The notes under the pieces are model-generated. The model made no database searches. It was given only the letters and a program-made list of their open reading frames with translations, and was not told the DNA's origin. Positions 1 to 7,257 of a DNA stretch of 21,822 nucleotides are shown one piece after another. The DNA is from Candidatus Omnitrophota bacterium. Lineage in GTDB: Bacteria > Omnitrophota > Gorgyraeia > 2-02-FULL-51-18. Position 1 is the stretch's first letter; the number at the start of each line of letters is the position of its first letter. The stretch covers positions 1 through 21,822 of the forward strand of contig JAHFFL010000002.1 of NCBI GenBank assembly GCA_023247955.1. Reading direction: 5' to 3'. The position numbers and the translations under genes were made by a program.

Positions 1-707
1 TCAAGAAAAAGGAAAAAGAAACGCCGATCGTGGCACTGGTCGGCTACACCAATGCTGGCAAGTCCAGTCTTTTTAACCGTCTTACGCGCGCCTCGACCAA
101 GGTCGAGGACCGGCTTTTTTCGACGCTTGACACCACGACGCGGCAGATGGAGCTCGGGAACAAACAAAAGGCGTTGCTTGTCGACACCGTCGGTTTTATC
201 AGAAACCTTCCGCACCATTTGATCGAGTCTTTTAAGGCGACGCTGGAGGAGGCGGCGCAGGCCGATCTTTTGCTGCATGTCATAGACGCCAGCCGTGCCG
301 ACACGTTTTATTTGCGAAAGGCCGTAGAGCAGGTGCTCGTGGCGCTTGGAATCAGCGGGAAAAAGAGCATTCTAGTTTGGAATAAAGCCGACCTTTTGGA
401 AAAAACTCAACCTGCCGCTGACCCAGAAGGAGGCGTCTTTCTCTCGGCCAAGACCGGCGAAGGGGTGGAAGGCCTGATTTCAGAACTGACGGAGTATTTA
501 TCCTATACCAAGAAAGAGCAGGAATTCTTTGTCCCCGTGAAGTACGGCGGTCTTATCCATTTTTTATATGAGAAGGCAGAGGTCCTTGGCAGGAGAGACG
601 GGCAGGAAGGGAGCTTTTTGAGGGTGAGGATCAGCCGCAAAGCCGAGGAAATTTTTAAAAAAATGCTTAGGGATGCCGATCAGACAGCCAAAACGCTTGA
701 CAGCTAA
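1..707 (+). CDS. hflX: GTPase HflX, 3' part only (5' end outside window)
   Basis: The frame is open to the left edge of the window, so this is the C-terminal GTPase half of HflX. The GTG at 30 lies inside the protein and is not a real start. The G domain is clear: G1 loop GYTNAGKSSLFNRL, the threonine-rich switch around DTTTRQ, G3 DTVGFIRNLPHHLIESF (the HflX hallmark), G4 NKADL and G5 SAKTGEG. It ends in a short C-terminal domain rich in basic residues. HflX is a ribosome-associated GTPase that binds the 50S subunit and splits stalled or heat-damaged ribosomes. The N-terminal HflX domain (roughly 150-200 residues in the family) must lie upstream of the window. The stop at 705-707 directly precedes the heat-shock promoter, whose -35 box overlaps the last codons. 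Being beside hrcA-dnaK fits a stress role but does not prove co-regulation. Confidence 0.95.
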   Translation, partial: KKKEKETPIVALVGYTNAGKSSLFNRLTRASTKVEDRLFSTLDTTTRQMELGNKQKALLVDTVGFIRNLPHHLIESFKATLEEAAQADLLLHVIDASRADTFYLRKAVEQVLVALGISGKKSILVWNKADLLEKTQPAADPEGGVFLSAKTGEGVEGLISELTEYLSYTKKEQEFFVPVKYGGLIHFLYEKAEVLGRRDGQEGSFLRVRISRKAEEIFKKMLRDADQTAKTLDS

Positions 708-724
708 AAAAAATATGCTAGACT
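697..724 (+). promoter_or_regulatory. Sigma-70 type promoter of the hrcA-dnaK operon
   Basis: There is a perfect -35 box TTGACA at 697-702, a 16-base spacer, an extended -10 TGC at 716-718 and a -10 box TAGACT at 719-724. Transcription would start at about 731, inside the CIRCE operator at 730-756. That is the geometry expected for HrcA repression. The -35 box sits in the last codons of hflX, so hflX and hrcA are separable units even though they abut. The motif calls are by eye. Confidence 0.75.
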
Positions 725-729
725 AACTT

Positions 730-756
730 TTAGCACTCTCACTTATGGAGTGCTAA
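730..756 (+). promoter_or_regulatory. CIRCE operator (HrcA binding site)
   Basis: A perfect inverted repeat, TTAGCACTC, nine bases, GAGTGCTAA, matches the established CIRCE consensus in every arm position. The arms are 730-738 and 748-756. CIRCE is the operator of the repressor HrcA, and at DNA level it would cover the predicted transcription start. It lies 16 bases upstream of the hrcA start codon, so hrcA is predicted to repress itself and the grpE-dnaK-dnaJ genes behind it. Confidence 0.97.
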
Positions 757-772
757 ACCGGAGAGGCCTCTT

Positions 773-1588
773 ATGGGGAACAGGGACTTCAGCTCACGCG
801 ACGACATGATTTTCGATATCGTGGTCAAGTCGTACATTGAAACCGCCGAGCCGGTGGGGTCGAGGACTATTTCCCGGAGTTATGGGGTGGGTCTTTCTCC
901 CGCGTCTATACGCAATGTCATGGCGGATCTTGAGGACCAGGGTCTTTTGTCCCAGCCGCACACGTCAGCGGGGAGAGTCCCTACGGATAAGGGGTATCGT
1001 TACTGGGTGGATTCCCTGATGCAGCCGGAGGAACTTACACCGGAAGAGAAGGGGTGGGTCAACCGACGGCTTCAGGAAGCCAAAACCATAGAAGGGTTGG
1101 CCGAGAAGGTTTCGAAAATCATTTCCCAAATCACGGAAAACGCGGCGATTTTTTATATCCGGAATTTAAAGAGAGTATCGTTTTTATCGTATTTACTTGA
1201 CGACCTGATTGAGGCGCAGCGTCTCGGTGAATTCCTGGAAGAAGAACCCGAGCTGTACATCGAGGGGGCCTTGAGGATTTTTCAGCAACCGGAGTTTCAG
1301 GATTTGGGAAAGATGAGGTCTCTCCTGCAAGCCTTTGACGAGGAGGGTGATTTCTTGCGGATCTTCGTCAAAGATCTTCAAGAAGAGGGGGTGCACGTCC
1401 ACATCGGGAGCGAAAACGCGATGGAGCGCTTGGACGGCGTGAGTCTGGTGGTCAAGGACTGTTATTTGGGGGAGCTTCCGATCGGCGGCGTGGCGGTGGT
1501 TGGTCCGACGCGTATGAAATATCCAAAGGTCATGTCCGCCGTGGATTATGTAGCGGACATGCTCACGGAAGTAGTACGGCGTTTTTAA
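773..1588 (+). CDS. hrcA: Heat-inducible transcription repressor HrcA, internally shortened
   Basis: HrcA represses chaperone operons by binding CIRCE, and its activity depends on folding help from the GroE chaperonin. The N-terminal winged helix is well kept (residues 1-80), including EPVGSRTIS, SPASIRNVMADLE and the signature TSAGRVPTDKGYRYWVD. The C-terminal end is also typical (QQPEF near 171-175, GSEN near 212-215, GPTRM near 244-248 and the VDYVADML end). The protein is 271 residues, while the family is usually about 340-350. The loss is central: only about 30 residues (133-162) join the first helical part to the QQPEF region, where roughly 100 are usual. No frame break is visible and the flanking motifs read cleanly, so this looks like a genuine short form. 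The ATG at 773 follows GGAGAGG (760-766) at 6 bases. It is preceded by a perfect CIRCE site, so autoregulation is very likely. Confidence 0.93.
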   Translation: MGNRDFSSRDDMIFDIVVKSYIETAEPVGSRTISRSYGVGLSPASIRNVMADLEDQGLLSQPHTSAGRVPTDKGYRYWVDSLMQPEELTPEEKGWVNRRLQEAKTIEGLAEKVSKIISQITENAAIFYIRNLKRVSFLSYLLDDLIEAQRLGEFLEEEPELYIEGALRIFQQPEFQDLGKMRSLLQAFDEEGDFLRIFVKDLQEEGVHVHIGSENAMERLDGVSLVVKDCYLGELPIGGVAVVGPTRMKYPKVMSAVDYVADMLTEVVRRF

Positions 1589-1613
1589 GGAGCCGGTACA
1601 AAGGACGGCGGTG

Positions 1614-2126
1614 ATGGCGGATAATCCCCAGCCCAAAAAACAAGAAGAGTCTCCACAGGATCAAGAGTCCCTAAAGGAGCAGCTATTGCGGCTCAAGGCG
1701 GACTTTGAAAACACAAAGAAACGGATCGAGCGGGAAAAGGAGAGCGCGATCAAGTTTGCGAACGAGAGATTGCTCCTTGAGATCCTGCCGGTGGTCGACA
1801 ATTTTGATCGGGCGATGGCCAGTCTTTCCGAAGGCCATGACCTGGAGAGGATAAAACAGGGGCTTTTGTTGGCCCAGGAGCAGCTTCACCGCTCACTGGA
1901 GCGCCACGGCGTCGAACAGATCAAGAGCATCGGCCTGCCGTTTGATCCGCGCCTTCACGAGGCGGTGGCGGCGGTCCCATCGGCCGGCGAGAAAGATGGA
2001 ACGATTGTGGATGAAATTCAAAGAGGGTATCTTTTGAACGGGAGACTGATGCGGCCAAGCCGCGTGCGTATCGCGCAAAACCGAACGGAAGAAAAGGAAA
2101 ATTCCAGACAGACAGAGGAGACGTAA
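1614..2126 (+). CDS. grpE: Nucleotide exchange factor GrpE
   Basis: GrpE releases ADP from DnaK so the chaperone can cycle. The 170-residue protein has the family layout: a charged, disordered N-terminus (about residues 1-18), a long coiled-coil helix (about 19-60, [18 protein letters not shown]), the [11 protein letters not shown] segment, and the C-terminal beta domain with [23 protein letters not shown] and RPSRVRIAQ. The ATG at 1614 is preferred because AAGGA (1601-1605) lies 8 bases upstream. A GTG at 1611, immediately before it in frame, is possible and would add one residue. The gap to hrcA is only 25 bases, and the stop lies one base before the dnaK start. It is therefore co-transcribed with dnaK and under the CIRCE operator. 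Confidence 0.95.
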   Translation: MADNPQPKKQEESPQDQESLKEQLLRLKADFENTKKRIEREKESAIKFANERLLLEILPVVDNFDRAMASLSEGHDLERIKQGLLLAQEQLHRSLERHGVEQIKSIGLPFDPRLHEAVAAVPSAGEKDGTIVDEIQRGYLLNGRLMRPSRVRIAQNRTEEKENSRQTEET

Positions 2127-2127
2127 C

Positions 2128-4029
2128 ATGGCAAGCGAAAAAGTAATAGGGATTGATTTGGGCACGACAAATTCTTGTGTGGCAGTGATGCAAAGCGGCG
2201 AACCGGCGGTAATCGCGAATGCCGAAGGGGGACGGACGACGCCTTCGGTGGTGGGATTCGCCAAGAACGGGGAGCGCTTGGTGGGCCAGGCGGCCAAGCG
2301 GCAGGCCATCACGAACCCTGAAAACACCGTTTTTTCGATTAAGCGATTTATGGGACGTCGGCATGAGGAAGTCCTCTCGGAGGAAAAGCTTGTTCCCTAT
2401 AAAATCGTGGAGGGGGCAAGCGGTGATTTGCGCGTGAGGGTATCCGGCAAAGAGCACACGCCGCCGGAAATCTCGGCGATTATTCTCCAAAAAATGAGAC
2501 AAACCGCCGAGGATTATCTCGGCCATACGGTGACGAAGGCCGTCATCACGGTGCCGGCGTATTTTAATGATTCCCAACGCCAAGCCACCAAAGACGCGGG
2601 CAAGATCGCGGGGCTCGACGTGCTGCGTATCATCAACGAGCCGACGGCCGCGGCGCTCGCCTACGGCCTGGACAAAAAGAAAAATGAGAAGATCGCCGTG
2701 TATGACTTGGGCGGCGGCACGTTTGACATTTCAATTCTTGAAATTGGGGACGGCGTTTTTGAGGTGAAATCCACCAATGGGGATACTCACTTAGGCGGGG
2801 ATGATTTTGACCAGCGTGTGATCGATTGGCTCGCCGAGGAGTTTAAAAAAACCGAAGGGATAGATTTGAGGAAAGACCGCATGGCGCTTCAGCGTTTAAA
2901 AGAAGCCGCCGAGAAAGCCAAATGCGAGCTCTCTTCAAACGTACAAAGCGAGATCAACCTTCCTTTTATCACGGCGGACTCGAGCGGGCCCAAGCATTTG
3001 ACGGTGACGCTGACCCGCTCGAAGCTGGAGCAGTTGGTGGGCGACTTGGTGCAAAAGACCATCGCTCCTTGCCGCAAGGCGCTGGAAGACGCGAAGCTCA
3101 AATCCTCGGATATTGACGAAGTGGTACTGGTCGGCGGACAGACCCGCATGCCCAAGGTGCAGGAAGTAGTGCATCAGCTTTTCGGCAAAGAGCCGCACAA
3201 AGGTGTGAATCCCGACGAGGTGGTCGCGGTGGGCGCCGCGATACAAGGCGGGGTGTTGATCGGCGACGTAAAAGACGTGTTGCTTTTGGACGTCACGCCT
3301 CTGTCGCTGGGCATTGAAACGCTGGGCGGCGTGTGCACGCGGCTGATTGAGCGCAATACGACTATCCCGACCCGAAAAAGCCAGGTTTTTTCGACGGCTG
3401 CCGACAACCAAACAGCGGTCTCTATTCACGTCTTGCAGGGTGAAAGAGAAATGGCCGAGGGTAACCGTACGCTCGGACGTTTTGATCTGGTTGGCATCCC
3501 GCCGGCGCCGCGTGGAGTTCCTCAGGTGGAGGTCACGTTTGACATTGACGCGAACGGTATCGTGCATGTTTCGGCGAAGGACTTGGGCACGGGCAAAGAA
3601 CAAAAGATACGCATCGAAAGCTCAAGCGGTCTAAGCAAAGAAGAAGTTGAGCGCATGACCAAAGACGCCTCGGCCCATGCGGAAGAGGACAAGAAGAGAA
3701 AAGAAACCGCCGAGGCCAGGAACCGCCTGGACACCCTGGTCTATTCCACCGAGAAATCCATGAAGGAGCTGGGCGACAAAATCTCCGGCGACGAAAAGGC
3801 AAAAGTCGAAGAGGCGCTGGAGAAAGCGAAGGAAGCCCTGAAATCCGACGATGGATCAACGATCAAGAAGGCCGAGGAAAATCTGACGGCCGCTTCCCAC
3901 AAAATAGCCGAGGAGATGTACAAGAATGCCGGCGCCAAGGCGCAGCATTCCGGGCCGAAAGCCGATGGCAAGCAAGATAAAAAAGAAGACGTGGTCGACG
4001 CGGAGTACAAGGTCGAAGACGATAAATAA
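2128..4029 (+). CDS. dnaK: Hsp70 chaperone DnaK
   Basis: This is the cytosolic ATP-dependent chaperone that binds unfolded segments together with DnaJ and GrpE. The protein is 633 residues, the normal length. The ATPase domain spans residues 1 to about 380, with [14 protein letters not shown] at the start, the [11 protein letters not shown] segment, [13 protein letters not shown] and [10 protein letters not shown]. The conserved linker and start of the substrate-binding domain ([20 protein letters not shown]) begins near residue 382. The helical lid follows and is rich in Lys and Glu, with a disordered tail ending [12 protein letters not shown], an EEVD-like acidic end typical of bacterial DnaK. 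The ATG at 2128 follows GAGGAG (2115-2120) at 7 bases. It sits one base after grpE and directly abuts dnaJ, giving the classic heat-shock order. Confidence 0.98.
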   Translation: MASEKVIGIDLGTTNSCVAVMQSGEPAVIANAEGGRTTPSVVGFAKNGERLVGQAAKRQAITNPENTVFSIKRFMGRRHEEVLSEEKLVPYKIVEGASGDLRVRVSGKEHTPPEISAIILQKMRQTAEDYLGHTVTKAVITVPAYFNDSQRQATKDAGKIAGLDVLRIINEPTAAALAYGLDKKKNEKIAVYDLGGGTFDISILEIGDGVFEVKSTNGDTHLGGDDFDQRVIDWLAEEFKKTEGIDLRKDRMALQRLKEAAEKAKCELSSNVQSEINLPFITADSSGPKHLTVTLTRSKLEQLVGDLVQKTIAPCRKALEDAKLKSSDIDEVVLVGGQTRMPKVQEVVHQLFGKEPHKGVNPDEVVAVGAAIQGGVLIGDVKDVLLLDVTPLSLGIETLGGVCTRLIERNTTIPTRKSQVFSTAADNQTAVSIHVLQGEREMAEGNRTLGRFDLVGIPPAPRGVPQVEVTFDIDANGIVHVSAKDLGTGKEQKIRIESSSGLSKEEVERMTKDASAHAEEDKKRKETAEARNRLDTLVYSTEKSMKELGDKISGDEKAKVEEALEKAKEALKSDDGSTIKKAEENLTAASHKIAEEMYKNAGAKAQHSGPKADGKQDKKEDVVDAEYKVEDDK

Positions 4030-5133
4030 GTGAAAAGAGATTATTACGAAGTCCTTGGCGTCTCCCGGTCCGCAACGGCCGAGGAGATCAAGAAGGCCTA
4101 CCGTCAATCCGCGCTCGCGCATCATCCCGATAAGAATCCCGGCGATAAAAAAGCCGAGGACAAGTTCAAAGAGGCCACTGAGGCTTACCAGGTTTTGTCC
4201 GACCAGGCGAAGCGGCAGGTCTACGACCAATACGGCCACGAAGGGTTGAAATCCTCGGGCGGGGGATTTGCCCAAGGGGGATTTGGCGATATCTTCGAGG
4301 ATATTTTTGAAGATTTTCTCGGCGGAGGGTCCGCCCGCGCGGGCCAGCGCCCCGCCCGCGGCCGCGATCTCGGCGTCGAGCTTAAAATTACCTTTCAAGA
4401 AGCCGCGTTTGGGGTTGAGAAGGCCGTCTCCGTCCGCAGGGAAGAGAATTGTTCTTCCTGCCGTGGAGACGGAGCCAAGCCCGGCACATCACGCGCCACC
4501 TGCACGGTTTGCCGAGGGTCGGGGCAGATCCGTACCTCCAGCGGTTTTTTCAGCATTTCAAGACCTTGCCACCGCTGCGGCGGCGAGGGCAGTTTTGTCA
4601 GCCATCCCTGTCCCTCGTGCCGGGGATCGGGGCGCACGGTGGTGGACAGGAAGGTGCATGTGAAAATCCCGGCGGGAGTGGATAGCGGCATGCGCCTGCG
4701 CATGGGCGGGGAGGGAGAGGCGGGCCTTCGCAGCGGCCCACGCGGCGACCTCTATGTGGAAATCGGGGTGACGGCGCATGAGATTTTTACGCGGCGGGGC
4801 AATGACCTGCTTTGTGAAGTCCCGATCAGTTTTGTGCAGGCCGCTCTCGGCGCCGAAATCGAGGTGCCGACGCTTACCGGCCGCACGGCGCTTAAAATCC
4901 CTTCGGGGACTCAGGCGGGGAAAATTTTCAAATTAAAGGGAAAAGGAATCGCGTCGCTTGACGGCCGCGGTGTCGGCGACGAGGAAGTGCGTATCGCGGT
5001 GGAAACGCCGACTCATCTTTCGGAAAATCAAAAAGAACTTTTGCGGCAGTTTGCTGCGTCATCGGATGAGAAAGTAAGCCCGATGGCGAGCTCATTTCTC
5101 GAAAAAGTAAAAAAGATGGTGTCAAACAAGTGA
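4030..5133 (+). CDS. dnaJ: Co-chaperone DnaJ (Hsp40)
   Basis: DnaJ delivers unfolded clients to DnaK and stimulates its ATPase. Domains in order are: the J domain (residues 1-70) with the essential HPD at 32-34; a Gly/Phe-rich stretch (77-100); a zinc domain with all four CxxCxGxG-type repeats (cysteine pairs 141/144, 158/161, 180/183, 194/197); and the two C-terminal client-binding domains. At 367 residues it is a full type-I DnaJ. The start is a GTG at 4030 immediately after the dnaK stop, with zero spacing. It is fixed by the canonical [11 protein letters not shown] beginning. I see no good ribosome binding site near it, so translation probably depends on ribosomes finishing dnaK. Confidence 0.97.
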   Translation: MKRDYYEVLGVSRSATAEEIKKAYRQSALAHHPDKNPGDKKAEDKFKEATEAYQVLSDQAKRQVYDQYGHEGLKSSGGGFAQGGFGDIFEDIFEDFLGGGSARAGQRPARGRDLGVELKITFQEAAFGVEKAVSVRREENCSSCRGDGAKPGTSRATCTVCRGSGQIRTSSGFFSISRPCHRCGGEGSFVSHPCPSCRGSGRTVVDRKVHVKIPAGVDSGMRLRMGGEGEAGLRSGPRGDLYVEIGVTAHEIFTRRGNDLLCEVPISFVQAALGAEIEVPTLTGRTALKIPSGTQAGKIFKLKGKGIASLDGRGVGDEEVRIAVETPTHLSENQKELLRQFAASSDEKVSPMASSFLEKVKKMVSNK

Positions 5134-5140
5134 GTGCTAA
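5132..5140 (+). promoter_or_regulatory. Lone CIRCE half-site at the dnaJ-fmdB junction
   Basis: The nine bases GAGTGCTAA are identical to the right arm of the full CIRCE at 748-756, and they overlap the dnaJ stop codon. The left arm is missing: the position where it should lie (5114-5122) reads AGATGGTGT. It may be a degenerate operator, a weak ribosome binding site for the next gene (its GAG is 9 bases from the ATG), or chance. The sequence match is certain; the function is not. Confidence 0.3.
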
Positions 5141-5143
5141 GAC

Positions 5144-5428
5144 ATGCCGACGTATGAATACCAGTGCCTGAACTGCCGTAAGAAATTCGAGAAACTCCAG
5201 CGGATCACCGAAGCGCCGGCGGCGCGCTGCCCTTTTTGCAAGGGCAAGGTACGGCGTCTCATCAGCGGTGGCGTAGGGCTCATCTTCAAAGGATCCGGAT
5301 TTTATAGCACCGACTACAAGAAGCAACCCAAGGATCCCGCCAAGCCTGCGGACAAGCCCAAAGAGACCCCCAAACAGGATAAGAAAGAACCTATTGCCAA
5401 AACAGATTCCCCGAGCAATCACAAATAG
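5144..5428 (+). CDS. FmdB-type small zinc-ribbon protein
   Basis: A 94-residue protein that begins MPTYEYQCLNC, the signature of the FmdB/CxxC small zinc-ribbon family. The four zinc ligands are Cys8, Cys11, Cys29 and Cys32. A short hydrophobic segment follows (about residues 40-52, with GSGFYSTDYK at 51-60). The rest, from about residue 60, is a low-complexity Lys/Pro/Asp tail that is probably disordered. The family is named after a putative regulator of formamidase expression, but the biochemical role of most members is unknown. It starts 10 bases after dnaJ and probably belongs to the chaperone operon. No strong ribosome binding site is visible. The family call is safe; no particular function should be assumed. 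Confidence 0.88.
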   Translation: MPTYEYQCLNCRKKFEKLQRITEAPAARCPFCKGKVRRLISGGVGLIFKGSGFYSTDYKKQPKDPAKPADKPKETPKQDKKEPIAKTDSPSNHK

Positions 5429-5433
5429 GTGTA

Positions 5434-5526
5434 GCGACGGGTGACCGAGGCGGGATGCTCCACCCGCAGTTCGAACGTCAGTTACGAACGAGGATGGAGC
5501 GCCCGCCGAAGGGCAGGACCCGTCGC
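5434..5526 (+). repeat. 93-base palindromic element with two possible folds
   Basis: This fills most of the 124-base gap between fmdB and vanZ. Its ends are a perfect 9-base inverted repeat: GCGACGGGT (5434-5442) and ACCCGTCGC (5518-5526). Inside, GGCGGG (5449-5454) pairs with CCCGCC (5502-5507), GCTCCA (5457-5462) with TGGAGC (5495-5500), and GTTCG (5469-5473) with CGAAC (5485-5489), giving one long imperfect hairpin of 26 pairs. The same bases can instead form a cloverleaf, with local arms GCGGG/CCCGC (5450-5454/5463-5467), GTTCG/CGAAC and GCCC/GGGC (5501-5504/5511-5514). No T run follows, so it is not a standard terminator, and it lacks tRNA features. It may be a dispersed intergenic repeat, a small non-autonomous element or a processing signal. 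No second copy was noticed in this window. Confidence 0.65.
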
Positions 5527-5552
5527 CCGAATTTAGAGCAAGTGGAGGCCTC

Positions 5553-5966
5553 ATGATTATTTCCGTTAAAAAGCAGGCATGGGTTCATGTCGCTCTCTAT
5601 GCGGCGCTTATCTTTTTTCTCTCATCGCTTGAGCGGCCGTTCCCGCCGCTGGATCGTTTTAAAAAATACCATATCGATTGGCTTCTTCATATTGTAGAAT
5701 ATGGCGTTCTCGGCGCGCTTTTGGCCAGGGCTCTGCGGCTCAGCTTTGGGCGTGCGATGGCCTGGCGGCTGGGTGCGGCCGCTTTTTTTATCGGCTGTTT
5801 GTACGGAGTGTCCGACGAGTGGCATCAGAGTTTTGTGCCTCACCGGGACGCCAGTGTGTTTGACTGGACGGCCGATTCGATCGGCACTCTCTTGGGGGCT
5901 TCGGTGTGGATAAACGGAAAAAATTTAATGTCCGGCGTTGGTAAGAGAGAAGGCGACGATGGCTGA
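5553..5966 (+). CDS. VanZ-like family membrane protein
   Basis: A 137-residue inner-membrane protein with about four hydrophobic segments (near residues 9-25, 44-61, 70-87 and 104-120). The VanZ-family hallmark is the run starting at residue 87, SDEWHQSFVPHRDASVFDW, followed by the last membrane segment TADSIGTLLGASVW. VanZ was named for a teicoplanin-resistance accessory protein, but most chromosomal homologues, like this one, have no known function and stand outside any resistance cluster. The ATG at 5553 follows GTGGAGG (5542-5548) at 4 bases. The 3' end overlaps the DUF1015 gene by 8 bases, so the two are translated from one message. The residues after about 122 are polar and probably cytoplasmic. 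Confidence 0.88.
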   Translation: MIISVKKQAWVHVALYAALIFFLSSLERPFPPLDRFKKYHIDWLLHIVEYGVLGALLARALRLSFGRAMAWRLGAAAFFIGCLYGVSDEWHQSFVPHRDASVFDWTADSIGTLLGASVWINGKNLMSGVGKREGDDG

Positions 5967-7257
5967 AATAAAAGCTTTTCGCGGATTGCGCTATAATCCC
6001 GGCAAGATCCGGGATCTTTCGACGGTTTTTGCGCCCCCCTATGATGTGATCTCCTCCAGAGCGCAAGAAGCGCTTTACCGGAGCAGTCCGTATAACGTGA
6101 TTCGCCTGGAGCTTGGAAAAGAAAAGCCGCGAGATTCGGTTCACCGCAACAAATATACGCGTGCGCGCGATTTTCTCGAGCGTTGGAAATCCGAAGGCGT
6201 GTTGATCCGCGAGAACGCGCCGGCGCTTTACATTTACCGGCAGGATTACCGGGATGGCAGACGCGTCCGCTCGCGCGTCGGATTTCTCGCGGCGATGAAA
6301 GTCGACAAGAAAGCGGTTTTAAAGCACGAGAACACGCTGGCCGCCCCCAAAAAAGACCGCTTGGCCCTTTTAAAAGAAACGCGAACGAACTTAAGCCCGA
6401 TCTGGGGTCTTTTCGAAGACAAAGACGGCCGCGTCAAGCGTTCGCTTGAAACGGCGCTTAAGGAAAGACCCGTCATAGATATCACGCTGGACGGCGTGCG
6501 CCATCGTCTGGTCGTGGAGATGCGCCCCGGCGTGATTCGCGCGATTATTGATGCCTTGCGTTACAAACCGATGTTTATTGCCGACGGGCATCATCGCTTT
6601 GAAGTCGCCTGCCAATTCAGGGACTGGATGCGCGCTCAAAACCCCCCCGGCAAAAAAGACGACGCGCCTTGGGATTATGTGCTGAGCTATTTCTCGGATT
6701 GCGTGCACAACCCGCTCAAAATTTATCCCACGCACCGGCTGATTTCCTCGCCCAAGGGAATGGAAGGCCCTCTGGAGGCCTTAAGAAAGCGGGGGAGTTT
6801 GAGAAAAATGAGTGGACTGGCGGAGATGATGTCGAAGGGCAAACGGCTTGAAAAAAACCGGCAGGACACACCGCGGAAGGGTTATGATTTTGGGATTTAT
6901 ACGAAAAAAGACGGTTTTTACCTGTTCACGCTGGATAACAAAAGGGCTTCCGGGGTGCGTAAAGATCCTGTCCGCAGTTTGGACGTCTCGGTGCTTCATC
7001 GCCTGATCCTTGAGCCGTGTTTTGGGATCAAGGCCATAGAAAAATCCAAGTCTATCGATTTCACACGCCATCCGGCGGAGGCATGCGCGAAGGTCCGTGC
7101 GCGCGAGTTCGACATGGCGATTTTTTTGAGGCCGACCTCACTCCAAGAAATACTGCGCGCGTCCAAGAGAGGGCTGAAGATGCCGCAGAAATCCACCTAT
7201 TTTTATCCTAAACTGCTTTCGGGACTGGTCTTTAACGGCGTGGGGCCCCATGATTAA
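5959..7257 (+). CDS. DUF1015 family protein
   Basis: A 432-residue soluble protein of the DUF1015 family (sometimes annotated as SerC-like). The diagnostic N-terminal motif is RGLRYNPGKI followed by FAPPYDVIS (about residues 24-32). The central motif FIADGHHRFEVA lies near 204-215, where the GHHR histidines are the best-conserved residues and are likely part of an active or metal site. The function of the family has not been established to my knowledge. The ATG at 5959 is chosen over an in-frame TTG at 5938 because AGAAGG (5947-5952) lies 6 bases upstream. It overlaps vanZ by 8 bases and the glycosyltransferase by 8 bases, so the three genes form a translationally coupled set. No signal peptide or membrane segment is visible. 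Confidence 0.9.
   Translation: MAEIKAFRGLRYNPGKIRDLSTVFAPPYDVISSRAQEALYRSSPYNVIRLELGKEKPRDSVHRNKYTRARDFLERWKSEGVLIRENAPALYIYRQDYRDGRRVRSRVGFLAAMKVDKKAVLKHENTLAAPKKDRLALLKETRTNLSPIWGLFEDKDGRVKRSLETALKERPVIDITLDGVRHRLVVEMRPGVIRAIIDALRYKPMFIADGHHRFEVACQFRDWMRAQNPPGKKDDAPWDYVLSYFSDCVHNPLKIYPTHRLISSPKGMEGPLEALRKRGSLRKMSGLAEMMSKGKRLEKNRQDTPRKGYDFGIYTKKDGFYLFTLDNKRASGVRKDPVRSLDVSVLHRLILEPCFGIKAIEKSKSIDFTRHPAEACAKVRAREFDMAIFLRPTSLQEILRASKRGLKMPQKSTYFYPKLLSGLVFNGVGPHD

Noticed and set aside
1921..2583. Long open frame on the minus strand, 220 codons
   Set aside because: It lies opposite grpE and dnaK, whose motifs are unmistakable. No family motif or ribosome site supports it.
5434..5526. The cloverleaf fold as a tRNA
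   Set aside because: The arm sizes are wrong, there is no anticodon loop consensus, no T-loop motif and no discriminator/CCA-like end.
5434..5526. The palindrome as a rho-independent terminator
   Set aside because: No run of T follows the right arm and the loops are too large.
5938..5958. TTG start for the DUF1015 gene
   Set aside because: The ATG at 5959 has a properly spaced AGAAGG and gives the normal family beginning.
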